From CAZSLI01 sp964607705 (GTDB lineage: Bacteria > Actinomycetota > Coriobacteriia > Anaerosomatales > PHET01): 64,000 bases of DNA. Below the pieces are notes generated by a model. The model made no database searches. It had not been told where the DNA came from and saw only the letters and a program-made list of their open reading frames with translations. Made by a program: the position numbers and the translations under genes. The stretch's first letter is position 1, and every line of letters begins with the position of its first letter. Shown here piece by piece: positions 7,119-13,536 of this stretch. Location of the stretch: the NCBI GenBank assembly GCA_964607705.1, contig CAZSLI010000011.1:1-64000 (forward strand), given 5' to 3'.

Positions 7119-7496
7119 ATGAAGGCTGCGGGATGGTGTTCGCTCGTCATCGGGGTGTTGATGCTCGGGCAGTGGGTGTTCTTCCTCTCAATGGGCCAGG
7201 TGCCCGAGGTGCGGACGGCGCCCATCGCGCTCGGCTTTCACCTCGCAGCTGAAGCGATCACTGCGCTGCTGCTAGTGGTCTCTGGAACGATGCTGATTCG
7301 CGGGCGATCGCAATTCGCCTGGCTCGGGTTTGTGGCGAATGGCATGCTGATGTACACGGTAATCGTCAGCCCCGGCTACTTCGCCCAACTTGGCCAGTGG
7401 TCGCTTGTCGCGATGTTCGCCGTTCTCCTCGGACTCGCCACCTTCTCAATCTGGCAGCTGCTACGAGTCATCACTGGTGCCGACCCGGCTTCCTAA
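7119..7496 (+). CDS. Cassette-encoded four-helix membrane protein, unknown
   Basis: This 125-aa protein starts at ATG 7119 after a GGGGGG stretch; an upstream ATG at 7077 lies in attC 8. Four transmembrane segments cover most of the chain (CSLVIGVLMLGQWVFFLS, FHLAAEAITALLLVVSG, FAWLGFVANGMLMYTVIV, SLVAMFAVLLGLATFSIW). There are no conserved charged residues inside the membrane segments and no motif I recognise. The TAA stop is part of R'' of attC 9. The cassette is about 490 bp, the smallest in the array. Confidence 0.78.
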   Translation: MKAAGWCSLVIGVLMLGQWVFFLSMGQVPEVRTAPIALGFHLAAEAITALLLVVSGTMLIRGRSQFAWLGFVANGMLMYTVIVSPGYFAQLGQWSLVAMFAVLLGLATFSIWQLLRVITGADPAS

Positions 7497-7582
7497 CAAG
7501 CGCATCAACCTGACACCTTTCGGCATCAGCGCGCTTCGCGCGATAAGCTTTGAGGGCGCAGGTATGCGCAAGAACGTTAGGC
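7492..7582 (+). repeat. attC site 9
   Basis: R'' CCTAACAA is at 7492-7499 and R' CGTTAGGC at 7575-7582, 91 bp. It is the last well-formed site; those further right have degenerate R' boxes. The tip subtype resembles site 5. Confidence 0.85.
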
Positions 7583-7599
7583 ACCACGGGGGGAGCATC

Positions 7600-8307
7600 A
7601 TGGGGGAGCGCGAGAGCGAGACGTCAGCACACCGCACCTTCGCGGCGTGGACTGCGGGGGTGACAGCCACCCTCGCCCTCGGCTCGTTCGCGGTGGCCGC
7701 GACGACCCCGCCGAGAAGTGGACCGTTCGCCCAACCTGCCGTGGCGCTCGCCTACCCATACGCGGAAGCGGCGCGATACGTCCCGCGTGACTTCCTGTGG
7801 ATGTATCCGGCGACCTTCATGATGCTCGCGTTCGTCGTCCTCTCGTCGTGCATCCTCGACCGCGCGCGGCCCGACCGGCGGTTGTTCGGCATCATCGGAA
7901 CATCTCTGGCGACAGCTTCGTTCGTCATCATCGCACTCGACTACTTCGTCCAGTTCCGCACCGTGCAGGTGGCGCTCATCAGGGGTGAGGCGGCAGGCGT
8001 GGTCGCCCTATCCCAGTACAACCCGCACGGTGTCTTCATCGCCCTCGAGGAGGCCGGCTTCGTGATCGCCTCCGTCTCATTCGTCTTCCTGGCGTTCGCG
8101 CTAGGCAGCTCGAAGGCGGAGCGAGTGGCCAAGTGGGTGCTGCTCATCGCTGGAGCATTGGCGCTGCTCGCCCTGGGCGGCATGTCTGCGGCGTTCGGGC
8201 TCGGTATCGAGTATCGCTTCGAGGTCGCCGTCATCACGATCGTATGGCTGACACTCGCGACCACGGGCGCACTGTTGGCGTGGGCCTTCGCCCGCTCTGG
8301 CGACTGA
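7600..8307 (+). CDS. Multi-pass membrane protein, unknown
   Basis: This 235-aa protein starts at ATG 7600 after GGGGGGAGC, eighteen bases after R' of attC 9. Six to seven hydrophobic segments are visible, with a periplasmic-looking loop after the first (PPRSGPFAQPAVALAYPYAEAARYVPRDFLW). It resembles integral membrane proteins of the DUF4386 size class, but I cannot confirm a family. No attC is recognisable between this gene and the next, so the two may share one cassette or be joined by a lost site. Confidence 0.75.
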   Translation: MGERESETSAHRTFAAWTAGVTATLALGSFAVAATTPPRSGPFAQPAVALAYPYAEAARYVPRDFLWMYPATFMMLAFVVLSSCILDRARPDRRLFGIIGTSLATASFVIIALDYFVQFRTVQVALIRGEAAGVVALSQYNPHGVFIALEEAGFVIASVSFVFLAFALGSSKAERVAKWVLLIAGALALLALGGMSAAFGLGIEYRFEVAVITIVWLTLATTGALLAWAFARSGD

Positions 8308-8350
8308 GACCGGTGGCACAACCGAGGCATTCCGGCGAGGGGGGACCAGG

Positions 8351-9280
8351 TTGGAAGTTGCACAGACCAGCGGCCCGGACGATCGGTCGTCCGCTCTCCA
8401 GCGCGCGATCCCAAGCGAGGCGCAGTCTCTCACACGTCGCATTGCCGAGGCACCGGTGCTGGCCCGAGTCGGTCTCTGCCTTGTGCTGCTGGGGTTCGTG
8501 ACCCTGCTCGACTATCTCACGGGGGCAGAGCTCAGCTTCTCGGTCTTCTATCTGCTCCCGGTGCTCTTCGCGGGCGCCTTCATCTCGCGGAACGCCGGCC
8601 GGCTGATGGCCTTCGCCGGGGCAGCTGTGTGGGGCTACCTGGAGATTACGGCACGAGTCTACACGGCCGGGTGGATTCCGGTTTGGAACACCGCTGTGCG
8701 GCTCGTGTTCTTCTTGACCATCAACGAGCTGGTCGCAGTTGTTGGGGCTGCGCACGACCGTGAGCGAGCGCTCTCTCGCAAAGACTCTCTGACCGGGATC
8801 GCCAATGCTCGCGTCTTCGCGGAGCGAGTAGAGCAGGAAGTCTCAAGGTCACGACGAGATGGACAGCCCTTCACAATCGCGTACGTGGACCTGGATCGCT
8901 TCAAACAAGTGAACGACACGCACGGGCACTCAGAGGGCGACAGGCTTCTTCGGGTGGTTGCAGAAACGGTCGAGCGCGAACTTCGAACCGTCGATCTTGT
9001 CGCGCGGCTTGGCGGCGACGAGTTCGGGTTCTTGTTGAGCGCGACGGGAGCTGATGGAGCGAACACAACGCTCTCGCGCGTCGCTGAGTCGCTCAAAGAC
9101 GACCTGGGCGAGCGCTGGGGCGTTGGTGCGACATTCGGCGCGGTCACCTTCGCGGAGCCCCCAGCCGACGTGGACTCAGCTCTGAGGCTCGCTGACGATC
9201 TGATGTACCGCGGCAAGTCCCGAGAGCGCGGATCGATCGTGCAGATGACTTGGCCAACAGACTACGTCACGATTGAGTGA
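8351..9280 (+). CDS. Membrane-bound diguanylate cyclase (GGDEF) with intact I-site
   Basis: This 309-aa protein starts at TTG 8351 after GAGGGGGG. Residues about 35-135 hold four hydrophobic segments forming a membrane sensor region. The GGDEF domain begins at DSLTGIANAR and contains the catalytic GGDEF at 221-225 and the substrate motif D-x-D-x-F-K-x-x-N-D (YVDLDRFKQVND). An RTVD at 212-215, five residues before GGDEF, is the inhibitory I-site, so product inhibition is likely. It should make cyclic di-GMP from two GTP. The stop codon lies in the 9277-9300 hairpin, and a degenerate attC follows. Confidence 0.93.
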   Translation: MEVAQTSGPDDRSSALQRAIPSEAQSLTRRIAEAPVLARVGLCLVLLGFVTLLDYLTGAELSFSVFYLLPVLFAGAFISRNAGRLMAFAGAAVWGYLEITARVYTAGWIPVWNTAVRLVFFLTINELVAVVGAAHDRERALSRKDSLTGIANARVFAERVEQEVSRSRRDGQPFTIAYVDLDRFKQVNDTHGHSEGDRLLRVVAETVERELRTVDLVARLGGDEFGFLLSATGADGANTTLSRVAESLKDDLGERWGVGATFGAVTFAEPPADVDSALRLADDLMYRGKSRERGSIVQMTWPTDYVTIE

Positions 9281-9300
9281 GGCACGTTTCTGTGCCTCAC
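9277..9300 (+). terminator. Hairpin overlapping the GGDEF stop codon
   Basis: A perfect 9-bp stem, GTGAGGCAC (9277-9285) and GTGCCTCAC (9292-9300), encloses a 6-base loop. There is no U-tract after it, so it may be an RNA-stability hairpin rather than an intrinsic terminator. Confidence 0.5.
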
Positions 9301-9356
9301 CATGAGATCGAGCGGACGACGCTTCGCGTTGCCGCTCATCTCAAGAGACGCTAGCC
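9293..9356 (+). repeat. Degenerate attC-like site 10
   Basis: Arms TGAGATCGAGCGG and CCGCTCATCTCA pair, and the 3' box is CGCTAGCC (9349-9356), which is GTTAGCC with T to C. R'' is not recognisable. It sits just where an attC would follow the GGDEF gene. Confidence 0.55.
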
Positions 9357-9386
9357 ACATCGGTGCACCATCCTCAGGGGGAAGAG

Positions 9387-9821
9387 ATGGAACACGGTGA
9401 CCGTTTGACCTTCTGGCTCGCCATGATCGGCACGGCGCTGCTCGCGCTGGTGCTCGGATTGACGTTGGTCTCCGCACCGTCGGCCGTCGCGGACAACATC
9501 GGGCTGATGCCCTTGCTGGCGGTCGCCTCGATGGACCTGCTGCCGCTCGTGTTGGTCGGGGGGCTGTTGTTGGCGTGGGCGTCGGCACGCGCAGCATCAC
9601 ATCTGCTCCCGATCTGCGCGGGACTCTACCTCTCCGCGGTGAGCACCGTGAGCGGCATTGCGTTGAGTCTGGTCGTGCCGGCTCGCGCATTCACCTGGGC
9701 TAGCGCCCTGATCATCGTGTGGTGGCTCGGCCTGCTCCTCGCTACCTCGGCCGGCGTGTCGCTGGCCACCTCGTTGATCCGGCGGCGAGCAGCCGCGCGT
9801 GCCACACCTGCGAGTGGCTAA
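9387..9821 (+). CDS. Multi-pass membrane protein, unknown
   Basis: This 144-aa protein starts at ATG 9387 after GGGGGAAGAG. Four hydrophobic segments are visible (FWLAMIGTALLALVLGLTLV, LLPLVLVGGLLLAWAS, LPICAGLYLSAVSTVSGIAL, ASALIIVWWLGLLLATSAGV). The C-terminus is a short Arg/Ala tail (IRRRAAARA). No motif is recognised. It is like the other small membrane proteins of the array in size and placement, and its TAA stop lies in the R''-type box of the next attC-like site. Confidence 0.75.
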   Translation: MEHGDRLTFWLAMIGTALLALVLGLTLVSAPSAVADNIGLMPLLAVASMDLLPLVLVGGLLLAWASARAASHLLPICAGLYLSAVSTVSGIALSLVVPARAFTWASALIIVWWLGLLLATSAGVSLATSLIRRRAAARATPASG

Positions 9822-9904
9822 CAAGCGCTTTCGAGCGGACGCCGTGGGCCGGTGCACTGACGCCGCAAACGCCCCAGCGCCGCTCAAGTGCAAAGACCTT
9901 CGAT
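9817..9904 (+). repeat. Degenerate attC-like site 11
   Basis: R'' GCTAACAA (9817-9824) is intact and overlaps the upstream stop codon. Arms AAGCGCTTTCGAGCGG and CCGCTCAAGTGC pair. The R' position reads CCTTCGAT, so it is probably inactive. Confidence 0.65.
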
Positions 9905-10024
9905 GAGATTGGTCGCATGCAAGTGGGTTGGCCCAGTAGCGTCAGCCGGCTGGGCCAAAGCAGCATCTGGCCACAACCTCTCGTGTCATCCTGGCGGGTA
10001 GATGCTCAGCAGGTGGTGGTCACA

Positions 10025-10453
10025 ATGAAGCGCGATGATCTGGGAAGAGCGTTCGCAGTCGCGGGGACTATCCTTGTCTGGCTGACGGTTCTGGGGCCGA
10101 TTGCCTTCGCAGCGCAAGCCAACCTACAGTCCAGGGGCTCGGGCTCACTGTTCGTGGATGTTACGTTGTTCGCCGTCTATGGACTCCCAATCGGGATTCT
10201 GGGTGGCGTCCTCCTACTCGCCGGAGCGTTCCGCGCTCGGTTTCAGCGAGTGTTGATGGGCAGCGCGCTTGCGTTTGCGGTGGCTACATCGATCACGCTG
10301 GCGGCAGGTGTTCTGCCCGAGTGGGTGGCTGGTGTGTTCGGTGTCGTCTACCTGCTGGCCCTCGTGGTGCTGGCGGTGTTGGGCGCGATGCTGACCGTCC
10401 GTCTCTTCCGGCGACACGACGAGCTCTCACCTCCTGCCATCTCGGCGTCCTAG
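10025..10453 (+). CDS. Multi-pass membrane protein, unknown
   Basis: This 142-aa protein is read from ATG 10025; longer in-frame reading back to 9719 would run through the attC-like site. Four hydrophobic segments (VAGTILVWLTVLGPIAFA, DVTLFAVYGLPIGILGGVLLLAGAF, VLMGSALAFAVATSITLA, GVFGVVYLLALVVLAVLGAML) are followed by a charged tail (RLFRRHDE). No close ribosome site is seen; GGTGGT is upstream. It belongs to the array's decaying end. Function unknown. Confidence 0.68.
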   Translation: MKRDDLGRAFAVAGTILVWLTVLGPIAFAAQANLQSRGSGSLFVDVTLFAVYGLPIGILGGVLLLAGAFRARFQRVLMGSALAFAVATSITLAAGVLPEWVAGVFGVVYLLALVVLAVLGAMLTVRLFRRHDELSPPAISAS

Positions 10454-10572
10454 GACCGCGAGTGACGGGATCGGACTTGTCGGGCCTGACAGGGGAGTGC
10501 AGACGGTGAGGCCCTGCTCCACCGTCGTGCCAGCGAGCGACACGGCGCGGTCTGGCGTGTGTCCGCGAATCA

Positions 10573-10655
10573 GCGTACAAGCGCAGCGAGCGGGCAGCGC
10601 AAGGTTGACTGACCTGAGTGCGTGGGGCTGCCGGTTACACGCAACACCGCTAGAT
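10573..10655 (+). repeat. Degenerate attC-like site 12
   Basis: R'' position GCGTACAA (10573-10580), arms AAGCGCAGCGAGCGGGCAGC and GCTGCCGG...GCAAC, R' position CGCTAGAT (10648-10655). The tip shares GTTGACTGACCTGAG with site 2. Both core boxes carry substitutions. Confidence 0.55.
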
Positions 10656-10724
10656 GCACGAAGGCTGCGTACAAAGTCGAAGCCGACGCGAAGTCACTTC
10701 ACGCCAGCTTCGAGTACCTGCCGC

Positions 10725-10924
10725 CTACCTCCACTCGATGGGCGTGCCCGGTTTGGCGGCATCGATGACCGCATCGAATGAGAAGAAGTCGCCGGCAAGC
10801 TGTCCGGATCGAGCTGCTCCATCGTCTCGAATTCGATCCGCTCGCTTCCCGCCCACTTCCCATTGCCGTTCTTGCCCGACGTCTCTCTCAACCATGTCTT
10901 CAGGGCATAGTCCGACTTGCGCAT
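10725..10924 (-). pseudogene. Possible frameshifted small gene
   Basis: On the minus strand, a frame opening at ATG 10924 reads sensibly for about 40 residues (MRKSDYALKTWLRETSGKNG..., then EFETMEQLDPDSLPA). The more natural continuation (GDFFSFDAVIDAAKPGTPIEWR is partly quoted here as FFSFDAVIDAAKPG) is in another frame and ends at a stop at 10725. A single-base shift near 10790 would join them into a protein of about 70 aa. No family recognised. It is the only coding-like content in the 10656-10979 stretch. Confidence 0.3.
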
Positions 10925-10979
10925 CGTAACCGCTCGTCACGAAGTGGATTGCCGGCTGACACCTGCGCCCTCTTCCGTT

Positions 10980-11633
10980 CTAGTGACACCCCTTGCCGCC
11001 CGGCCGTGCGTACGTAAGGTTCTTCACGACCCAGCCGGCCCCCTTCTTCGCGAACTCCCACTCGACGTTCCAGACGCCGTTGCTCGGCGTGACGTGCACC
11101 ACGACGGCGGTGGCCTCGGGGCCGTCGGCAACCGCCGAGATCACCGAAAAGGACTTCAGCTCGTAGCCGTATTGCAGTGCTGCGAAGTCCTTCGCGCTCA
11201 AATCCGGCTCGATGCTCGGGACCATGGTGCGCGCTGTCGCCCAGTCCTTCTGAACGACGGCTGTGTAGTAGCGCTCGGTGTACTTCGCAAGTGAGGCGCC
11301 CTCGGGCACGACCGGGGCGGTCTCGGGATCGTACTCCGGCTTCGCACCAGGTCCCAACTGCGGCGGCGTGAACGGCTCGGCGGGCGCGGACACGGTTGAG
11401 ACGCTGGCAGCGGCGGCGGGTGCAATCGGGGCGACCGTCGGCTCCGGGGTCGGCGAGGCCACACCTGCGGTTGTCGCTACAAGCGTGCTCTGCGCACTTC
11501 CCACCACCGCAGATTCACTAGCCCGCGCCTCAGTGCGGCCGCCGGAACACCCTGCCCCGGCCACCATCGCAGCTGCCAACGCCAGCCCAGCGAAGCACCC
11601 GCCTGCATTACTGCCTCTGCGTTCGCATCTCAT
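10980..11633 (-). CDS. Secreted lipoprotein with NTF2/DUF4878-like C-terminal domain
   Basis: This 217-aa protein is read from ATG 11633. The signal peptide ends in a lipobox (LAAAMVAGAGC, Cys 29 or so), predicting a lipid-anchored exported protein. A Thr/Ala/Pro/Val-rich linker follows (about 30-100), then a compact C-terminal domain of about 110 residues (LAKYTERYYTAVVQKDWATA... to VVKNLTYARPG) with the helix-then-sheet pattern of NTF2-like or DUF4878 domains. It is the last gene downstream of the AOR cluster, separated from the radical SAM gene by a large inverted repeat, so co-transcription is uncertain. Role unknown. Confidence 0.8.
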   Translation of the reverse strand: MRCERRGSNAGGCFAGLALAAAMVAGAGCSGGRTEARASESAVVGSAQSTLVATTAGVASPTPEPTVAPIAPAAAASVSTVSAPAEPFTPPQLGPGAKPEYDPETAPVVPEGASLAKYTERYYTAVVQKDWATARTMVPSIEPDLSAKDFAALQYGYELKSFSVISAVADGPEATAVVVHVTPSNGVWNVEWEFAKKGAGWVVKNLTYARPGGKGCH

Positions 11634-11650
11634 GTCGTCCTCTTCTTGTG

Positions 11651-11760
11651 TCGTGCAGCCGGCCGCGTAGAAGGCAGGGGGGGGTAAGGGGCTTCTGCCC
11701 GACCCTGCCGGCACAGCGGATCGGGGGACCCTGCCCTCTACGCGACCGGCCGTGCTGCAG
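11651..11760. repeat. Long imperfect inverted repeat between lipoprotein and radical SAM genes
   Basis: Arms near 11661-11678 (GCGTAGAAGGCAGGG) and 11729-11744 (CCCTGCCCTCTACGC) are complementary with one mismatch, and flanking CCGGCC/GGCCGG extend the stem with a small bulge. CTGCC/GGCAG words inside allow more pairing. It could end transcription of the radical SAM gene on the minus strand, although a U-tract is missing. Confidence 0.5.
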
Positions 11761-13047
11761 TCAGGCGGTGCAAGCCATCCCAAGGCACTCGGCCATACCG
11801 CTGGCGATCGACTCGATACGTGCGGCGGGGAGGTGTTTGGTCGCCATCACGACGTGCTTACAGTCGTACTGCGACCAATCGTGCGTCAGGATCTCGAGGC
11901 CGAGTGCGCCGGCGTCGTCATGGAAGCGGGTGCCCGGGAACGGCGTTGTGTACGAGATGAGCAGTCGCGCCCCCTCGGCACGAAGCGTCCTCATGAACGC
12001 GAGTGTCTCGGCAAGCGTTTCGGGCGTGTCATCTGGGAAGGGCACCATGAAGGAGCATGACACCGAGATATTGGACGCCACGGCCCAGCGAACGGCGTCG
12101 TGTGCGGCGCGCGTGTCGATGCCCTTCACCGAGTCGAGGATCTGTTGTGACCCCGATTCGACGCCGTACTGGATCCCCGTGCAGCCGGTTTGCGCCATGC
12201 GGTGGAGCAGCAGCTCGTCCACGCAATCGACTCGGGTCGCACACGCCCACGTGATGGGCAATGCTGCCTCCTCGAGTGCGTCCATCAACGCGCCGACCCA
12301 TCGCCGATCGAGTGTCAGAATGTCGTCCACCAAGAACACGTGACCGGGCCCGTACTCGGTTACCACCTGTCGCAGCTCGTCGATGACGTGCCTGACAGGA
12401 CGCATTCTCCGCCGTCCGCCCCACACGTGCGAGCCGGAGCAAAACGGGCAGCGGTAGGGACAGCCGCCGCGCGCCACGAGTACGTTGTGCGAGTCCTCAT
12501 ACATGCCAAGGGACAGCAGGTGCCGCGCGGGCAGCCCGATCTCGGCAGCATCGAGCGGCTCCCTCGGCTCGTTAATGCGCGGTCCATCAGGCGTCATGAA
12601 TCCCAGGCCGCGGATGGTCTCCAGCGGAAGTCCTTGTTCGAGCGCGTGGGCGAGCTCGACCGCCGTGCGCTCGCCTTCACCGATCGCGACGAAGTCGACG
12701 GACGCCTCGGCGAGTACGTCCTTCGGCAGGATGCTCGCGTGCGGACCGCCGAGCACGATGGGGACAAGACGATCGAATTGCCTCACCAGCTGTGCGATGG
12801 AGACTGCGCTCGGATACGTTTCGGTGTGCGATGAGATGCCCACGAGCTGCGGTTCGAAAGACTCCAGTAGGTAGGTCACGCGCGCGGGGTTCAAACCGGT
12901 GAGGTTGAGATCGCGCAGTTCCACGTCGTGGCCGGCACTGATCAGGTGGGTGGCGACGTACGCGAGCCCTAGTGGTGGCGACAGTTGCGCGTGAGGGCTC
13001 ATGTTCGTCACCGGCGCCTGGATGAGAAGAACCCGCATCCGTCTCAC
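11761..13047 (-). CDS. B12-binding domain radical SAM protein
   Basis: This is 428 aa from ATG 13047 (an ATG at 13038 gives 425). Residues 1-140 form a cobalamin-binding domain (RVLLIQAP, SPPLGLAYVATHL, LGGPHASILP). The radical SAM cluster motif is CPYRCPFC with C196, C200 and C203. The SAM-binding region follows (VFLVDDILTLDRRWV, GIQYGVESGSQQILDSVKG). This architecture matches the BchE/P-methylase class of cobalamin radical SAM enzymes; the substrate cannot be read from sequence. It follows the AOR cluster on the same strand after a hairpin (13073-13101), so it may be a low-level distal gene of that operon. Confidence 0.92.
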   Translation of the reverse strand: MRRMRVLLIQAPVTNMSPHAQLSPPLGLAYVATHLISAGHDVELRDLNLTGLNPARVTYLLESFEPQLVGISSHTETYPSAVSIAQLVRQFDRLVPIVLGGPHASILPKDVLAEASVDFVAIGEGERTAVELAHALEQGLPLETIRGLGFMTPDGPRINEPREPLDAAEIGLPARHLLSLGMYEDSHNVLVARGGCPYRCPFCSGSHVWGGRRRMRPVRHVIDELRQVVTEYGPGHVFLVDDILTLDRRWVGALMDALEEAALPITWACATRVDCVDELLLHRMAQTGCTGIQYGVESGSQQILDSVKGIDTRAAHDAVRWAVASNISVSCSFMVPFPDDTPETLAETLAFMRTLRAEGARLLISYTTPFPGTRFHDDAGALGLEILTHDWSQYDCKHVVMATKHLPAARIESIASGMAECLGMACTA

Positions 13048-13072
13048 TTCCTTTGAAAGTCATCTGCCGGGT

Positions 13073-13101
13073 AGCCGGGCCCCCATCGGGAGGGCCCGGC
13101 T
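13073..13101 (-). terminator. Intercistronic hairpin downstream of the AOR genes
   Basis: A perfect 10-bp stem AGCCGGGCCC (13073-13082) and GGGCCCGGCT (13092-13101). It lies between the 134-aa gene and the radical SAM gene on the minus strand. With no U-tract on that strand, partial termination or mRNA stabilisation is as likely as a full stop. Confidence 0.55.
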
Positions 13102-13126
13102 GCTCAGGCATGGCGACCTAGAGCGA

Positions 13127-13531
13127 CTAGTTGGTAACCGGCTCCGACTCGGAGCCGTCGGACATGACGGCGGCGTACTGGGTGAGCCGCTCGACCATCA
13201 GGGGCTTGATGTCTCGCACCTGGAAGCCGAAAGCCCGGCCATCTGCCGCGATCGCGGCGAGAGCGTCGCCCAACGCGACGTCGCCGATCGTGTCGCGAAC
13301 CCACTCGGCAAGCCCGATGGGGTTCACGAAGTTGATTGTGTCGTGCAAGTTCTCGTGAGTGACTTCGTCGATGGGGCTCAGGAATTCGGTGGCCATCGGC
13401 AGGCTCATGAGGCGCCGGGGACTCTGCCCCGCGGTCGCCGAGAGCTGCGCTCCGATGGCCGCGTCGCCGTAGTCGACGATGCGGGTCCAGTGCTCAACCT
13501 GCTCGCGGGTGGGGGTAGTGAACATCGTCAT
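13127..13531 (-). CDS. Conserved-looking small protein of the AOR operon, unknown
   Basis: This 134-aa protein starts at ATG 13531, five bases after the AOR stop, so it is surely translated with AOR. It is soluble and mostly helical, with no cysteines and no recognised motif (EQVEHWTRIVDYGDAAIGAQ..., LHDTINFVNPIGLAEWVRDTIG). Its tight position suggests an AOR partner, cofactor-insertion helper or subunit (inference). Confidence 0.8.
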   Translation of the reverse strand: MTMFTTPTREQVEHWTRIVDYGDAAIGAQLSATAGQSPRRLMSLPMATEFLSPIDEVTHENLHDTINFVNPIGLAEWVRDTIGDVALGDALAAIAADGRAFGFQVRDIKPLMVERLTQYAAVMSDGSESEPVTN

Positions 13532-13536
13532 CGGAC

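Larger units (their letters stand above)
42..7582 (+). mobile_element. Integron gene-cassette array (nine attC sites, no integrase in window)
   Basis: Nine imperfect palindromes of 83-95 bp separate + strand genes at 42, 1283, 2185, 3247, 3850, 4807, 5639, 7000 and 7492. Each has an R''-type box (consensus YCTAACAA), complementary inner arms (GCGCAT...ATGCGC) and an R'-type box (CGTTAGAC or CGTTGGRY). This is the known attC architecture, with strand exchange expected at G/TT of R'. Genes lie upstream of their attC in one direction, and stop codons at 1285-1287 and 7494-7496 fall in R''. Inferred cassettes run about 128-1360, 1361-2270, 2271-3323, 3324-3933, 3934-4892, 4893-5724, 5725-7088 and 7089-7576. 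The high similarity among sites is typical of sedentary chromosomal integrons. intI and attI are expected left of base 1 (inference). Confidence 0.85.

Noticed and set aside
42..7582. Regular repeats as a CRISPR array or REP elements
   Set aside because: Units are 0.5-1.4 kb apart, each holds a gene, and each repeat is an R''/R' bounded palindrome, which fits attC and not CRISPR or REP.
9719..10024. N-terminal extension of the 10025 membrane protein
   Set aside because: The extension runs through an attC-like site, has biased composition and no ribosome site.
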